The notes beneath the pieces were generated by a model. It did no database searches, was not told the origin of the DNA, and saw only the letters and a program-made list of their open reading frames with translations. Positions 20,964 through 29,494 of a stretch of 64,000 bases of DNA are shown here, one piece after another; the first letter of the stretch is position 1, and each line of letters begins with the position of its first letter. The stretch covers positions 4,402,001-4,466,000 of the forward strand of contig NZ_CP134053.1 of the NCBI RefSeq assembly GCF_031583065.1, given 5' to 3'. This DNA is from Streptomyces sp. CGMCC 4.7035. GTDB lineage: Bacteria > Actinomycetota > Actinomycetes > Streptomycetales > Streptomycetaceae. Made by a program: the position numbers and the translations under genes.

Positions 20964-21986
20964 TCACCTTCCCGCGCCCAGGTCGAAGACGATCCGGGCC
21001 TTGATCTCGCCGCGCAGCACCGCGTCGATGGATTCGTTCACGGAGGCGAGCGGGCGGGTCTCGTAGATGACCTTCGTGCGGCCGGCCGCGTGGAGCTGGA
21101 AGACCTCGGCGAGGTCCTGTCGTGTGCCGACGATGGAGCCGATCACCGAGGTGCCGTTCAGTACGGTGTCGAAGATCGGGACCTGGACGGTGCCGTGGGC
21201 GGGCAGGGCCACCATGACGAGCTTGCCGCCGCGCCGCAGGCCGGAGTTGACCGCCGCGAAGGCGGCCTCGTTCACGGCGAGGGCGATGGCCGCGTGGGCG
21301 CCGCCGTGCTTCTTCAGTTCCTTGCCGACGTCCTGGTTGCGAGCGTCGATGACGAGGTCGGCGCCGAGCTCGGTGGCGAGTCGGAGCTTGTCGTCGGTGA
21401 CGTCGATCGCGGCGACGGTTGCGCCGGCGATCTTGGCGTACTGCACGGCCAGGTGTCCCAGGCCGCCGATCCCGGAGATCGCCACCAGTTGCGTGGGCCG
21501 GACGTCGGCGACCTTGAGGGCCTTGTACGTCGTCACGCCCGCGCAGGTCAGCGGGGCCGCCTCCAGGGCCGTGACGCCGTCGGGCACCGACTGCGCGAAG
21601 TCGGCCCAGGCGAGCATCTTCTCGGCGTAGCCGCCGTCGCAGCCGTACCCGGTGTTGATCTGCTGCTCGCACAACGTCTCCCAGCCGGACAGGCAGTGCT
21701 CGCACCGCCCGCACGCCTTGCCCAGCCACGGCACGGCGACCCGCTGTCCGACGGTCAGGTGGGTGACGCCCTCGCCGAGCTTCTCGACCAGGCCCACGCC
21801 CTCGTGCCCGGGCACGAACGGCGGGTTCGGCTTCACCGGCCAGTCGCCGTGGGCGGCGTGGATGTCGGTGTGACACAGCCCGGAGGCCTCGACGCGGATG
21901 CGGACCTGGCCGGGACCGGGCTCGGGGTCGGGGCGCTCCTCGATGACCAGGGGCTCGCCAAAGGCTCGTACGACCGCTGCCTTCAT
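20964..21986 (-). CDS. adhP: Zinc-dependent alcohol dehydrogenase (AdhP-type)
   Basis: A 340-aa MDR alcohol dehydrogenase converting primary alcohols and aldehydes with NAD(H). It has catalytic zinc ligands (SGLCHTDIHAAHGDWP, PGHEGVG), a structural zinc Cys cluster (CGRCEHCLSGWETLC) and the nucleotide motif ISGIGGLGHLAVQYAK. Length and start are standard. It is sandwiched between two universal stress protein genes on the same strand, 28 bp downstream of the upstream one. The grouping suggests fermentative or redox balancing under low oxygen. Confidence 0.92.
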   Translation of the reverse strand: MKAAVVRAFGEPLVIEERPDPEPGPGQVRIRVEASGLCHTDIHAAHGDWPVKPNPPFVPGHEGVGLVEKLGEGVTHLTVGQRVAVPWLGKACGRCEHCLSGWETLCEQQINTGYGCDGGYAEKMLAWADFAQSVPDGVTALEAAPLTCAGVTTYKALKVADVRPTQLVAISGIGGLGHLAVQYAKIAGATVAAIDVTDDKLRLATELGADLVIDARNQDVGKELKKHGGAHAAIALAVNEAAFAAVNSGLRRGGKLVMVALPAHGTVQVPIFDTVLNGTSVIGSIVGTRQDLAEVFQLHAAGRTKVIYETRPLASVNESIDAVLRGEIKARIVFDLGAGR

Positions 21987-22014
21987 GATCTTTTCTCTCC
22001 TCCGGGGTGGCGCG

Positions 22015-22920
22015 TCAGTCGTGCGCGACGACGGCGACGGGGGCGGTGGCGTGGTGCAGTACGGCGTGGGTGACGGTGCCGATGTGGGCGCCGACGGACG
22101 AGCGGCGGACGCGCCGGCCGACGACGACCAGGGAGGCTTCGCGGGAAGCGTCGATCAGGAGGAGCGACGGGCTGCCGAAGCGGGACTCCACGACGACCTC
22201 GATGTCGGGGTACTTCTGCCGCCAGGGGCTCAGCGCCTCGGCCAAGGCGTCGGCATCGCTCTGCACCAGCATTTTGGTGACTTCGGGGTCGAGGGCCATG
22301 CCGTAGGCGTAGTACGACGGCGGGTTCCAGCCGTGCAGGACGCGCAGCGGCACCGAGCGGCGCGCGGCGGCGTCGAAGGCGAACTCGATCGGGGCCGCGT
22401 CCGGACCGGCGGCATCCACTCCGAGCAGGACGGGGCGCAACGGTACGGCCACCGAAGGGATGCCTGCCGGGTCCCTGTCGTGCCGGCCCGCGGCCTGCTC
22501 GTCGGCGCGGACCAGGACGACGGGCCGCTCGGTGTGCGCCACGACCGCGAGGCCGACCGAGCCGACCAGGAATCCGCCGATCCCGCCCAGGCCGCGCGAG
22601 CCGAGGACGAGCAGTTCGGCGTCCTTCGCCGCGCGGGCCAGGACCTCGGCGGGCCGTCCGGTGAGCTGCTCGGTGGTCACCTCGACTCCGGGGTGACGCA
22701 GCCGCAGGCCCTCGGCGGACTCGCGCGGAATCCTCTCGCTCCAGTGCTGGTGTGTCTCGCCGCCCAGCAGCGGGGCCTGGGCCATGGGCTCCGGTACCGG
22801 CTCCCAGACGTGGACGAGCTTCACCGGCAGTCCGCTCAGCTGCGCCTCGCGGGCCGCCCAGTCCGCGGCGGCGCGGCTCTCGGGAGAGCCGTCTAGACCC
22901 ACGGTGATGGTGCGGGACAT
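22015..22920 (-). CDS. Tandem universal stress protein (UspA family)
   Basis: 301 aa with two USP domains. Domain 1 is TITVGLDGSPESRAAADWAA to LGSRGLGGIGGFLVGSVGLA, and domain 2 runs from VLLGVDAAGPDAAPIEFA to VVGRRVRRSSVGAHIGTVTH. Both keep G-2x-G-9x-G(S/T)-like ATP loops better than the paralogue at 20089. ATG 22920 has GGAGGTGGAG upstream; the longer frame to 23013 crosses the palindrome at 23005 and is rejected. It is first in the USP-adhP-USP set. Confidence 0.9.
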   Translation of the reverse strand: MSRTITVGLDGSPESRAAADWAAREAQLSGLPVKLVHVWEPVPEPMAQAPLLGGETHQHWSERIPRESAEGLRLRHPGVEVTTEQLTGRPAEVLARAAKDAELLVLGSRGLGGIGGFLVGSVGLAVVAHTERPVVLVRADEQAAGRHDRDPAGIPSVAVPLRPVLLGVDAAGPDAAPIEFAFDAAARRSVPLRVLHGWNPPSYYAYGMALDPEVTKMLVQSDADALAEALSPWRQKYPDIEVVVESRFGSPSLLLIDASREASLVVVGRRVRRSSVGAHIGTVTHAVLHHATAPVAVVAHD

Positions 22921-23004
22921 GTTCTCCACCTCCTGAATCGGGGGGACCCGATTCCAGCGTCGTGTGCAGGGGGTTCTGCGGGGCAGGGCCGCTGGTCCTC
23001 CAGC

Positions 23005-23021
23005 GGGGACCATCGTTCCCC
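23005..23021. promoter_or_regulatory. DosR/OsdR-like palindrome upstream of USP gene
   Basis: GGGGACC-ATC-GTTCCCC is a near-perfect inverted repeat 85 bp before the USP start. It resembles the GGGAC-n-GTCCC core recognised by DevR/DosR-type dormancy response regulators. Its spacer is one base off the mycobacterial consensus, so the call is tentative. Confidence 0.35.
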
Positions 23022-23070
23022 TGGACGGGGCGGTGGAACGGGCCCGGGGCGGGTCCGTCCCACCGTTGGC

Positions 23071-23694
23071 TCAGCGCAACCAGGTGTGGTCGCGGACGAT
23101 CGGCAGCCGCGCCCACAGCCGCCCCAGGCCCCAGGTGGCGCCGGCACCCGCTGCCGCCACGGCGATCAGCGCCGCCGTGTAGATCACGTGGTAGTCGGCG
23201 AACGGATTCGTCGACATGCTCAGCGACCCGTCCGACAGGTGCTTGGCCGGCGGCCACTCGGCGATCCACATCAGCGCCATCATCGCCGTACCCGCCACCG
23301 CGGCCAGACGCAGCGCCACCCCGGTCATGAGGGCCACACCGATGCCGAGCAGCCCCAGCATGAACAGCCAGTCCACCCATGCGTCACCGGCCCACGAGTG
23401 GAACGTCGACTCCATCGGCCCGGCAGTGACGGAGCCCAGGAAACCCTTCGTCGGCGACCCACCGTCGATCCAGCCCTTGCCGGACGTGGTCGCGTAACCG
23501 AGGCCGAAGGTCTTGTCCAGGAACGCCCACAGGAAGACGAACCCGGTCAGGATGCGCAGGGACGCGAGGGCGTAGCGCTGCGCGGTGTGCGTGTCGAGAC
23601 GTGCCGACACGGCGGACTCGGAGGCTGTCCGGTGCCGGCGGAAGGCCGGCAGGTGGAAGCCCGGGCCCCGGTGAGGGTGCTCGTGCGCGGCCAT
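23071..23694 (-). CDS. DoxD/TQO-small-subunit-like membrane protein
   Basis: A 207-aa integral membrane protein with about four hydrophobic helices (SLRILTGFVFLWAFLDKTFG; DWLFMLGLLGIGVALMTGVA; LRLAAVAGTAMMALMWIAEW; the C-terminal VIYTAALIAVAAAGAGATWG). The layout matches the DoxD-like family related to the thiosulfate:quinone oxidoreductase small subunit. A hydrophilic 40-residue N-terminus is rich in His and Arg. GAAGGG lies ahead of ATG 23694. Its place upstream of the USP/adhP group fits a redox-stress setting; the substrate is unknown. Confidence 0.75.
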   Translation of the reverse strand: MAAHEHPHRGPGFHLPAFRRHRTASESAVSARLDTHTAQRYALASLRILTGFVFLWAFLDKTFGLGYATTSGKGWIDGGSPTKGFLGSVTAGPMESTFHSWAGDAWVDWLFMLGLLGIGVALMTGVALRLAAVAGTAMMALMWIAEWPPAKHLSDGSLSMSTNPFADYHVIYTAALIAVAAAGAGATWGLGRLWARLPIVRDHTWLR

Positions 23695-23863
23695 GGTGTT
23701 GGTCCCTTCGGGATGTCTGGGTCGTCGTTGTCTTGACGTCCCTCACTCTCGTCGGGTGCACCGGCCCGCACCGGATGCCGAAGGTCTCCGTCCGTTGGGC
23801 TGAACGTCCCTGTTCCCGGGACCCCTCGGGCGGGATGCGGAGCACCCGGACGACAGGGCCTAG

Positions 23864-24028
23864 GAAAACGCCAAGGACGCGATCCTGGTCCTTGCCGAGG
23901 CTGGTCGTATCGATGCCGTCATGGAGTCGCGCCTCTCACGCATTGACGCGGTCTTCGACGCGATGAGCGGGCCGAAGCATGCTGCCAGGTGGACATATGA
24001 GGCGCTCAGGACCTACAGCGGCCCGTGA
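23864..24028 (+). pseudogene. C-terminal gene fragment of unknown origin
   Basis: An open stretch of 54 codons without a credible start ends at TGA 24026-24028 (AILVLAEAGRIDAVMESRLS; SGPKHAARWTYEALRTYSGP). It begins right after an in-frame TAG, and its codon use is less G/C-biased at third positions than its neighbours. It looks like the tail of a lost gene. The surrounding 467-bp gap (23695-24161) otherwise holds promoters and GGGAC/GTCCC motifs, such as GTCCC-n7-GGGAC at 23806. Confidence 0.35.
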
Positions 24029-24161
24029 GAGCACTTGAGCGCGCTCAACTCGCCCGTGGAAATGGAACTTGGTGGATCGTCACGGCGATGCTTATGATGC
24101 CGGAGATGAAGAACTTCTCCTCGTACGGATTGGGGGAATCGTCCGCGCAAGGTGAGTGCTG

Positions 24162-25673
24162 ATGGCGCATCACTTCGCGAACGATATTCCGGCCCACTTG
24201 CTGATGTGGCAGCGCGTGCGTGAGTACGCCGTGCCACCGTCCATGATCGAGACCGCGACCGCACGGCGTGCGGTCGGTGACTGGGCGGGGGCCTGCGCCG
24301 CTGCCCGTATCGACGTCGATCTCGATCTGCGCGCCGTGCGTGACCGCCACGGCACTGATGTTGTCACCCAACTCCGGGCAGATCTGCGTCGGCTGGCGCC
24401 GGATCTGCTCCGCTGGCACATGCCCCGGATCGCCCCCGGCGGGCGGCTCAGGCCCGGTCTCACCCTCTCTCTGGCCCGTTACCGGAGTTCCGGCGCCACG
24501 CCGCCGCAGCTGGTGGTGCGGACACCGCCGCCCTGGGCGGACGCCGGACAGCGGATGTCCCTGGCCGTGTGGGAGGGCTCCGGGAACGGCGTCCCCGGAC
24601 ACCATCCGCACCCGCATCCCGACCGGCGATTCCGGCTCGACCTCCACCGGCATCTCTGGGACTCCGTGCGGAGCGGCGAACTGGCGCGGCGCTGCGGTGG
24701 GGGCGGGGCACCGTCCATGGCGCCGCCCGACCGGTCCACCGCACCCGGTCGGCCGGTCCTGCCAGTCCTGCCAGTCCTGCCGGATCGGCCGGATCGGCCG
24801 ACCGTCCAGGATTCCGCGTGGGCGGTGACGACTTGGGCCGAAGAGGCCGAGTTGCTGTTGCGGGCCGAGGGGCGTACTCGCGGGGCCTTCACCGTGCGGC
24901 TCGGTGCGCAAGGCCGCGCCGTGCTCGAACTCGTCGCCCCCGATGACAGCCATGCCCCGACGTTCCGTCCGCTGCGGGAGGCGCTGCCGCCGCAAGAGGT
25001 CGCGCCGCTTCCGGTGCTACCGGAAGCGGCGGCCCGGGTCCTTCCGGATCTGGAGCTGCTGCGGGCCGGGCTGGTCGAGGCCGAGCGGCTGCATCCGCTC
25101 GTCGCCGCAGCCCTGGCGGCATTCGGCCCGGCACCGGTGGCCTGCCCCGCCTCCGAGCCCGGCGATCCGCACCGGGTGGAATGCCGGGGCGAGGTCCACC
25201 GGATCGCCCTGCGGGACGGGGTGCTGACAGCGATCGATCACGATCCGGCCCAACTGCGCCGGGAGGAGCTGCTGGTGGCGCTCGGCGGGCCGGCGCTGCC
25301 GTGTCTGCGGGCGATCGAGGCGGTGCACCGCAACCCGGAGGAACTGCCTGCCATCCGGGAGCGGCTCGGCCACGGTGACTTCGCCGGGGCGCTGGCCGTG
25401 GTCGAAGGGCTGCTCGGTCCCGGTGCGGTCCTGCGCGACGGGCCGCTCCGGGAGGAACTGGAGTCGGCCGCGGCCCGCCGCATCGACCACGGGCTCTTCC
25501 GCGCGGGGCTGGTCGCCGTGCACCCCGCTGCCGGTGCGGTCGGGGGCGGGAACGCCTCGGGCGTCGGGCATACGGAGGCGGGCCACCGTCCCCGGCTCGA
25601 CCGTAGTACGCCTTACGACATGCGTCGCAAGCGGAGCAGCCGGGCCCGGCCCCGCACCGCCCTGCACTCCTGA
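24162..25673 (+). CDS. Uncharacterised protein of a MoxR/VWA-type three-gene locus
   Basis: 503 aa, no recognised domain. The protein is acidic/Arg-rich and alternates helical segments with Pro-rich linkers. The linker at about residues 185-215 is encoded by short tandem repeats (LPVLPVLPDRPDRP). The C-terminus is basic (MRRKRSSRARPRTALHS). No signal peptide or membrane helix is apparent. AGGTGAG precedes ATG 24162; GTG 24156 is an alternative. It lies 112 bp before the AAA ATPase gene on the same strand, so it is presumably a partner or client of the chaperone-like pair. I do not recognise its family. Confidence 0.75.
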   Translation: MAHHFANDIPAHLLMWQRVREYAVPPSMIETATARRAVGDWAGACAAARIDVDLDLRAVRDRHGTDVVTQLRADLRRLAPDLLRWHMPRIAPGGRLRPGLTLSLARYRSSGATPPQLVVRTPPPWADAGQRMSLAVWEGSGNGVPGHHPHPHPDRRFRLDLHRHLWDSVRSGELARRCGGGGAPSMAPPDRSTAPGRPVLPVLPVLPDRPDRPTVQDSAWAVTTWAEEAELLLRAEGRTRGAFTVRLGAQGRAVLELVAPDDSHAPTFRPLREALPPQEVAPLPVLPEAAARVLPDLELLRAGLVEAERLHPLVAAALAAFGPAPVACPASEPGDPHRVECRGEVHRIALRDGVLTAIDHDPAQLRREELLVALGGPALPCLRAIEAVHRNPEELPAIRERLGHGDFAGALAVVEGLLGPGAVLRDGPLREELESAAARRIDHGLFRAGLVAVHPAAGAVGGGNASGVGHTEAGHRPRLDRSTPYDMRRKRSSRARPRTALHS

Positions 25674-25785
25674 CCGGCTGCCGTCACCGAAGTCCCTTTC
25701 CCGCACTGCGCATACCGCGCCGCACGTCCTCACGACATCCGGGACGGGCCGTCCCGTTCCCCTATCCCCACCCCAGGTGATGCCC

Positions 25786-27105
25786 ATGACTTCCAGCACC
25801 CTCCTGCCCGTCCCCGTCCCCGTCCCGGTCGCCGGGACGCCCGCGCCCACCCCCGCCGACGCATCCGGAACCGGAACCGGCACCCAACTCGGCCTCGCCG
25901 ACGACCTCCTGACCCTCCTGCGGAAGACCACCACCGAGCCGCGCCCCGACGAGCAGCTCGAAGCGCTCACCCTGGCCGTCGCGGCCGACCTGCCCGTGCT
26001 GCTCTGGGGCGAGCCGGGCATCGGTAAGACCGCGGCCCTGACGCAGCTCGCCACCTCCCTCGACGTGCCGCTGACGACGGTGATCGCCAGCGTGCACGAG
26101 CCGTCCGACTTCTCCGGGCTGCCCATCGTGGGCGACGACCCGGCGGTGCAGGGAGTGCCGATGGCGCCGCCGCAGTGGGCCGTGGAGCTCGTGCGGGCCG
26201 GGCGGGGGCTGCTCTTCCTGGACGAGCTCTCCACCGCCACCCCGGCCGTCCAGGCCGCACTGCTCCGGGTCGTCCTGGAACGGAGGGTCGGTGCGCTGCA
26301 ACTGCCGCCGGGGGTGCGGATCGTGGCCGCGGCCAATCCGCGCGCGTCGGCAGCGGACGGGTGGGAGCTGAGCCCACCGCTGGCCAACCGGTTCGTGCAC
26401 TTGTACTGGGTGCACGACCGGGAGGTGGTGGTGCGCGGCCTTGGCGGGGTCTGGCCCCGGGCGGAGCTGCCCCGGCTGGTGCCGGAGCGGCTGCCGGAGG
26501 CGGTGGCTTTCGCCCGGCGCGCGGTCTGCGGCTTTCTGGAAGCCAGGCCGACGCTGATCCACCGGCTCCCGAGTACCGAGACACGGCGCGGCGGTGCCTG
26601 GCCCTCGCCCCGGAGCTGGGAGGCCGCGTTGACCCTGCTGGCCTTCGGCACGGCGGCCTCCGTCTCCCGGGAGGTGCTCGCGCTGCTGGTGCGGGGCGCG
26701 GTGGGGGACGGGCCGGGGCTCGAACTCCTCGCCCACCTGGACCGGATGGACCTGCCGAACCCGGAGTCGCTGCTGGCCGATCCGGCCTCCGCCGAGCTGC
26801 CGGTGCGAGGCGATCTGCGTCAGGCGGCGCTGGAGGCGGTGGTGGCCGCCGTCGGGGCGCGGCCGGAGCGCGAGCGGTGGGAGGCGGGCTGGGCGGTCCT
26901 GGTCCGGGCGCTGGAGACGGGCGCCCCGGACCTGCTGGTCGCCCCGGCGACGGCGTTGGCCGCGCTGCGGCGCGACGACTGGGAGGTGCCGGAGGCGGTG
27001 GAGCGGCTGGCCGGGGTGGTCGGTCTCGCCCAGCGGGCGGACCGGTCGGTGGGGCGGGCCTCGGCGTCGGCAGGCGCCGGGCATGCGACGGGGGTGCGCC
27101 GATGA
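25786..27105 (+). CDS. MoxR-type AAA+ ATPase
   Basis: A 439-aa AAA ATPase. It has Walker A (GEPGIGKTAAL, about residue 73), Walker B (LLFLDELSTATP), sensor 1 (IVAAANPRASAADG) and an arginine-rich C-terminal helical region. The N-terminal 35 residues are a Pro/Val/Thr-rich linker. The Walker B/sensor layout and the adjacent VWA-like gene place it with MoxR-like chaperone ATPases, which remodel or insert cofactors into partner complexes. ATG 25786 is chosen with AGGTG six bases upstream. Its stop overlaps the start of the DUF2201 gene (ATGA), which implies equimolar, coupled synthesis. Confidence 0.88.
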   Translation: MTSSTLLPVPVPVPVAGTPAPTPADASGTGTGTQLGLADDLLTLLRKTTTEPRPDEQLEALTLAVAADLPVLLWGEPGIGKTAALTQLATSLDVPLTTVIASVHEPSDFSGLPIVGDDPAVQGVPMAPPQWAVELVRAGRGLLFLDELSTATPAVQAALLRVVLERRVGALQLPPGVRIVAAANPRASAADGWELSPPLANRFVHLYWVHDREVVVRGLGGVWPRAELPRLVPERLPEAVAFARRAVCGFLEARPTLIHRLPSTETRRGGAWPSPRSWEAALTLLAFGTAASVSREVLALLVRGAVGDGPGLELLAHLDRMDLPNPESLLADPASAELPVRGDLRQAALEAVVAAVGARPERERWEAGWAVLVRALETGAPDLLVAPATALAALRRDDWEVPEAVERLAGVVGLAQRADRSVGRASASAGAGHATGVRR

Positions 27106-28454
27106 CGGGGGCCGCCAAGCGCCCGGGGCCCCGCCCGCTGCCGCGCCCGATGTCCCGGCCCGCGCCGCCGCGCCCGGTGCGGGCCACCGTGCCAGGGCCG
27201 CCGGCAGGCTCGGGCGGGCCGGACGATCGGCCCGGACTCCCGCTGGACATGGAGAAGTTGCTGGCCGCCCGGCTGCACGCGGTGAAGGTCCGTCCCTACC
27301 TGGCCGACGCGCTCTTCGCGCTGCACGTGGTGGAGGACCGGTCGGTGCCGACGATGGCGGTGGACGCGCACTGGCGCTGCTACGTCTCCCCCGGCTTCGT
27401 GGCGCGCACCCCGGTGGAGGAGCTGGCGGGCGTCTGGGTGCACGAGGTCTCCCATCTGCTCCGGGACCACCACGGGCGCGGTGAGCGGTATGCGCGGGAG
27501 CACGAGAAGTTCGGGGCGGGCGAGCGACTACGGCGGAACATCGCCGCCGACTTCGAGATCAACGACGACATCTACGGTGATGGTCTGCCCCTGCCGCGCG
27601 GGGCGGTGCTGCCGTCGCTGCTGCGGCTGCCCACCGGGCTGTTGATGGAGGAGTACCTGCGGACGGCGTCGATGTCCGGGCTCGCCGCGGACCTGGCCTG
27701 GCTGGACTGCGGCAGTGGTGCCGACGGGCACGACCGGCCGTGGGAGCTGGGGCCCGACGGGGCACACGGGCTGAGCAGGCAGCAGCGGGACGCGGTCCGC
27801 TTCCGGGTCGCAGAGGGGATCAAGGGCCGACCGGGCGCCGCGCCGGAGGGGTGGCGCCGATGGGCGGACGAGGCGTTCCATCCGCCGCAGCCGTGGCGGC
27901 AGTTGCTGGGGGCGGCGGTCCGCTCGGCGGCGGGTGCGCCGGGGGTGGGCGAGGACCACAGCTACCGGCGTCCCTCCCGGCGCTCGGCCAGTATCCCCGG
28001 AGTGCTGCTGCCGAGCCTGCGTCGTACGCCGCCCCGGGTCTGCGTCGTGATCGACACCTCCGGGTCCGTGAGCGACGCCGAGCTGGGCAGCGCGCTGCTG
28101 GAGGTGGCGGCGATCTCGCGGGCGGTGGGCGGGCGGCGCGACCTGGTCTCGGTGATCTCCTGCGACGCGGCGGCCGGGGTCGCCGTCCCGCTCTGCCGCG
28201 CCGAGAACATCGCACTGATCGGCGGCGGGGGAACGGATCTGCGCTCCGGTTTCGCCCGGGCGCTCCGCTCCCGGCCCCGCCCGGATGTGATCGTAGCCCT
28301 GACGGACGGTCAGACGCCGTGGCCCTCCGCGCAGCCGCCCTGCCGCACCGTCGTCGGTCTCTTCCCCCGTCCCGCCGGCGCCGCGGACGAGGACAACCCC
28401 GACTACGTCCCGGACACCCCGCCGCCCTGGGCACGTGTCGTCACCATCGGCTGA
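27102..28454 (+). CDS. DUF2201 putative metallopeptidase with VWA-like domain
   Basis: 450 aa. After a Pro/Arg-rich 50-residue leader come an N-terminal putative metallopeptidase domain with HEVSHLLRDHH (HExxH, about residue 115) and a second metal-region NDDIYGDGL. A C-terminal VWA-like domain follows, with a MIDAS-type DxSGS (VCVVIDTSGSVSDAEL) and TDGQTPWP. The arrangement matches the DUF2201_N plus DUF2201 families. Such proteins pair with MoxR-type ATPases; the molecular target is unknown. No signal peptide, so cytoplasmic. Confidence 0.87.
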   Translation: MTGAAKRPGPRPLPRPMSRPAPPRPVRATVPGPPAGSGGPDDRPGLPLDMEKLLAARLHAVKVRPYLADALFALHVVEDRSVPTMAVDAHWRCYVSPGFVARTPVEELAGVWVHEVSHLLRDHHGRGERYAREHEKFGAGERLRRNIAADFEINDDIYGDGLPLPRGAVLPSLLRLPTGLLMEEYLRTASMSGLAADLAWLDCGSGADGHDRPWELGPDGAHGLSRQQRDAVRFRVAEGIKGRPGAAPEGWRRWADEAFHPPQPWRQLLGAAVRSAAGAPGVGEDHSYRRPSRRSASIPGVLLPSLRRTPPRVCVVIDTSGSVSDAELGSALLEVAAISRAVGGRRDLVSVISCDAAAGVAVPLCRAENIALIGGGGTDLRSGFARALRSRPRPDVIVALTDGQTPWPSAQPPCRTVVGLFPRPAGAADEDNPDYVPDTPPPWARVVTIG

Positions 28455-28729
28455 TCAGCCGGGCAGACCGGAGGGGGAATTGCTTGGCCGGCCCGGTCGT
28501 CGAGGACGAGCTGGGCCTGCTGCCGGACAGCACCTGGCGGTGAGGCGCTCGAAAACCAGTGGAACAGCGCCGCTGTGCGCCATTACCGTGCTGCCGAACC
28601 AAGTCGTCCAGGCAAGGACATGCCGTTGTACACCCTGTGAGACCTCCCGAGCGCTGATTGGTCGCGCGTCGCACATGTGCGCCGCGCTGCTTTTTGCTGC
28701 GGACTTCTCACTGAAACCGGTGTACTTCT

Positions 28730-29278
28730 GTGCTCAACAACTGGGTGGTCATGCCCGCCTGCCTGCCGACCGTTCTCCGCCGTTGCCCCGCGTGCGCGTC
28801 CGAGCGCTTCCGGGCAAACGGCAAATTTCGCGTCAACGCGAACCACAAGCTCCTCGACGCCTGGCTCCTCGTGCTCTGTACCGCCTGCGGGGACACGGCA
28901 AAGCTCACGGTCCTGGAGCGGATGAACGTGCGCTCCGTACGGCCGGAACTGCTGGACCGGATGCATGACAACGACCCTGGCCTGGCAGCCGAGCTGCTCC
29001 AGGATCCGGTCGTGCGGCGCCGTAATCGCATCGCCCTCGACTGGGAGAACGCCTGGCGCCTCGACACCGGCGGATCGGATCACCTGGACCGCGAGGTGAT
29101 CGACGTCTCGGTCCGCTTTGCGGCGCGGATCCCTGTCCGGCCGGTGCGACTGATCGCTGAGGGTTGCGGTCTTTCGCGGGCCGAGGTCGAGAGACTGATC
29201 ACGGAGGGGAAGCTCGTTTCGGCAGTCCGGCTGAACGGCAAACTCTCCGGCGACTTCACCTTCACTCTCAAGCGCTGA
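28730..29278 (+). CDS. DUF1062 domain-containing protein
   Basis: 182 aa, full length for the family. The N-terminal zinc-ribbon-like Cys pairs (RRCPACASERF, VLCTACGDTAKL) flank FRVNANHKLLDAWLL, the DUF1062 hallmark. The C-terminal part (IAEGCGLSRAEVERLITEGK and LNGKLSGDFTFTL) resembles a short S4/HTH-like module. The GTG start at 28730 (MLNNWVV) follows the family pattern although its ribosome site is weak; ATG 28751 is an alternative. Function unknown, possibly nucleic-acid binding. Followed by a very strong hairpin. Confidence 0.85.
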   Translation: MLNNWVVMPACLPTVLRRCPACASERFRANGKFRVNANHKLLDAWLLVLCTACGDTAKLTVLERMNVRSVRPELLDRMHDNDPGLAAELLQDPVVRRRNRIALDWENAWRLDTGGSDHLDREVIDVSVRFAARIPVRPVRLIAEGCGLSRAEVERLITEGKLVSAVRLNGKLSGDFTFTLKR

Positions 29279-29290
29279 ACCCTCCTCGGC

Positions 29291-29333
29291 CCCAGGGGCC
29301 TGTCCGGCGAGATGCGCCGGACAGGCCCCTGGG
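29291..29333. terminator. Strong 19-bp hairpin terminator
   Basis: CCCAGGGGCCTGTCCGGCG is perfectly complementary to 29315-29333 with a 5-base loop, 12 bp after the DUF1062 stop. No T-tract follows, typical for high-GC hosts. Confidence 0.8.
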
Positions 29334-29494
29334 CGCTCGAACGGGGTGTGCATCTCGGCGAGAAAGACAGGAGAAGTGCGGCGATCCGCGGCAGCCCGGA
29401 TCGTTGCCGCGCGGCTGCTCCGCTGCCTGCCGGATGTGCTGCTCTCACCGAACACCCCGCAGGCAGATACGCGGGTCCCTTATCGTGTCGCGCC

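Noticed and set aside
23806..23822. GTCCC-n7-GGGAC as a dormancy-regulator box
   Set aside because: The half-sites face outward relative to DosR-type boxes and the position is not tied to a start site.
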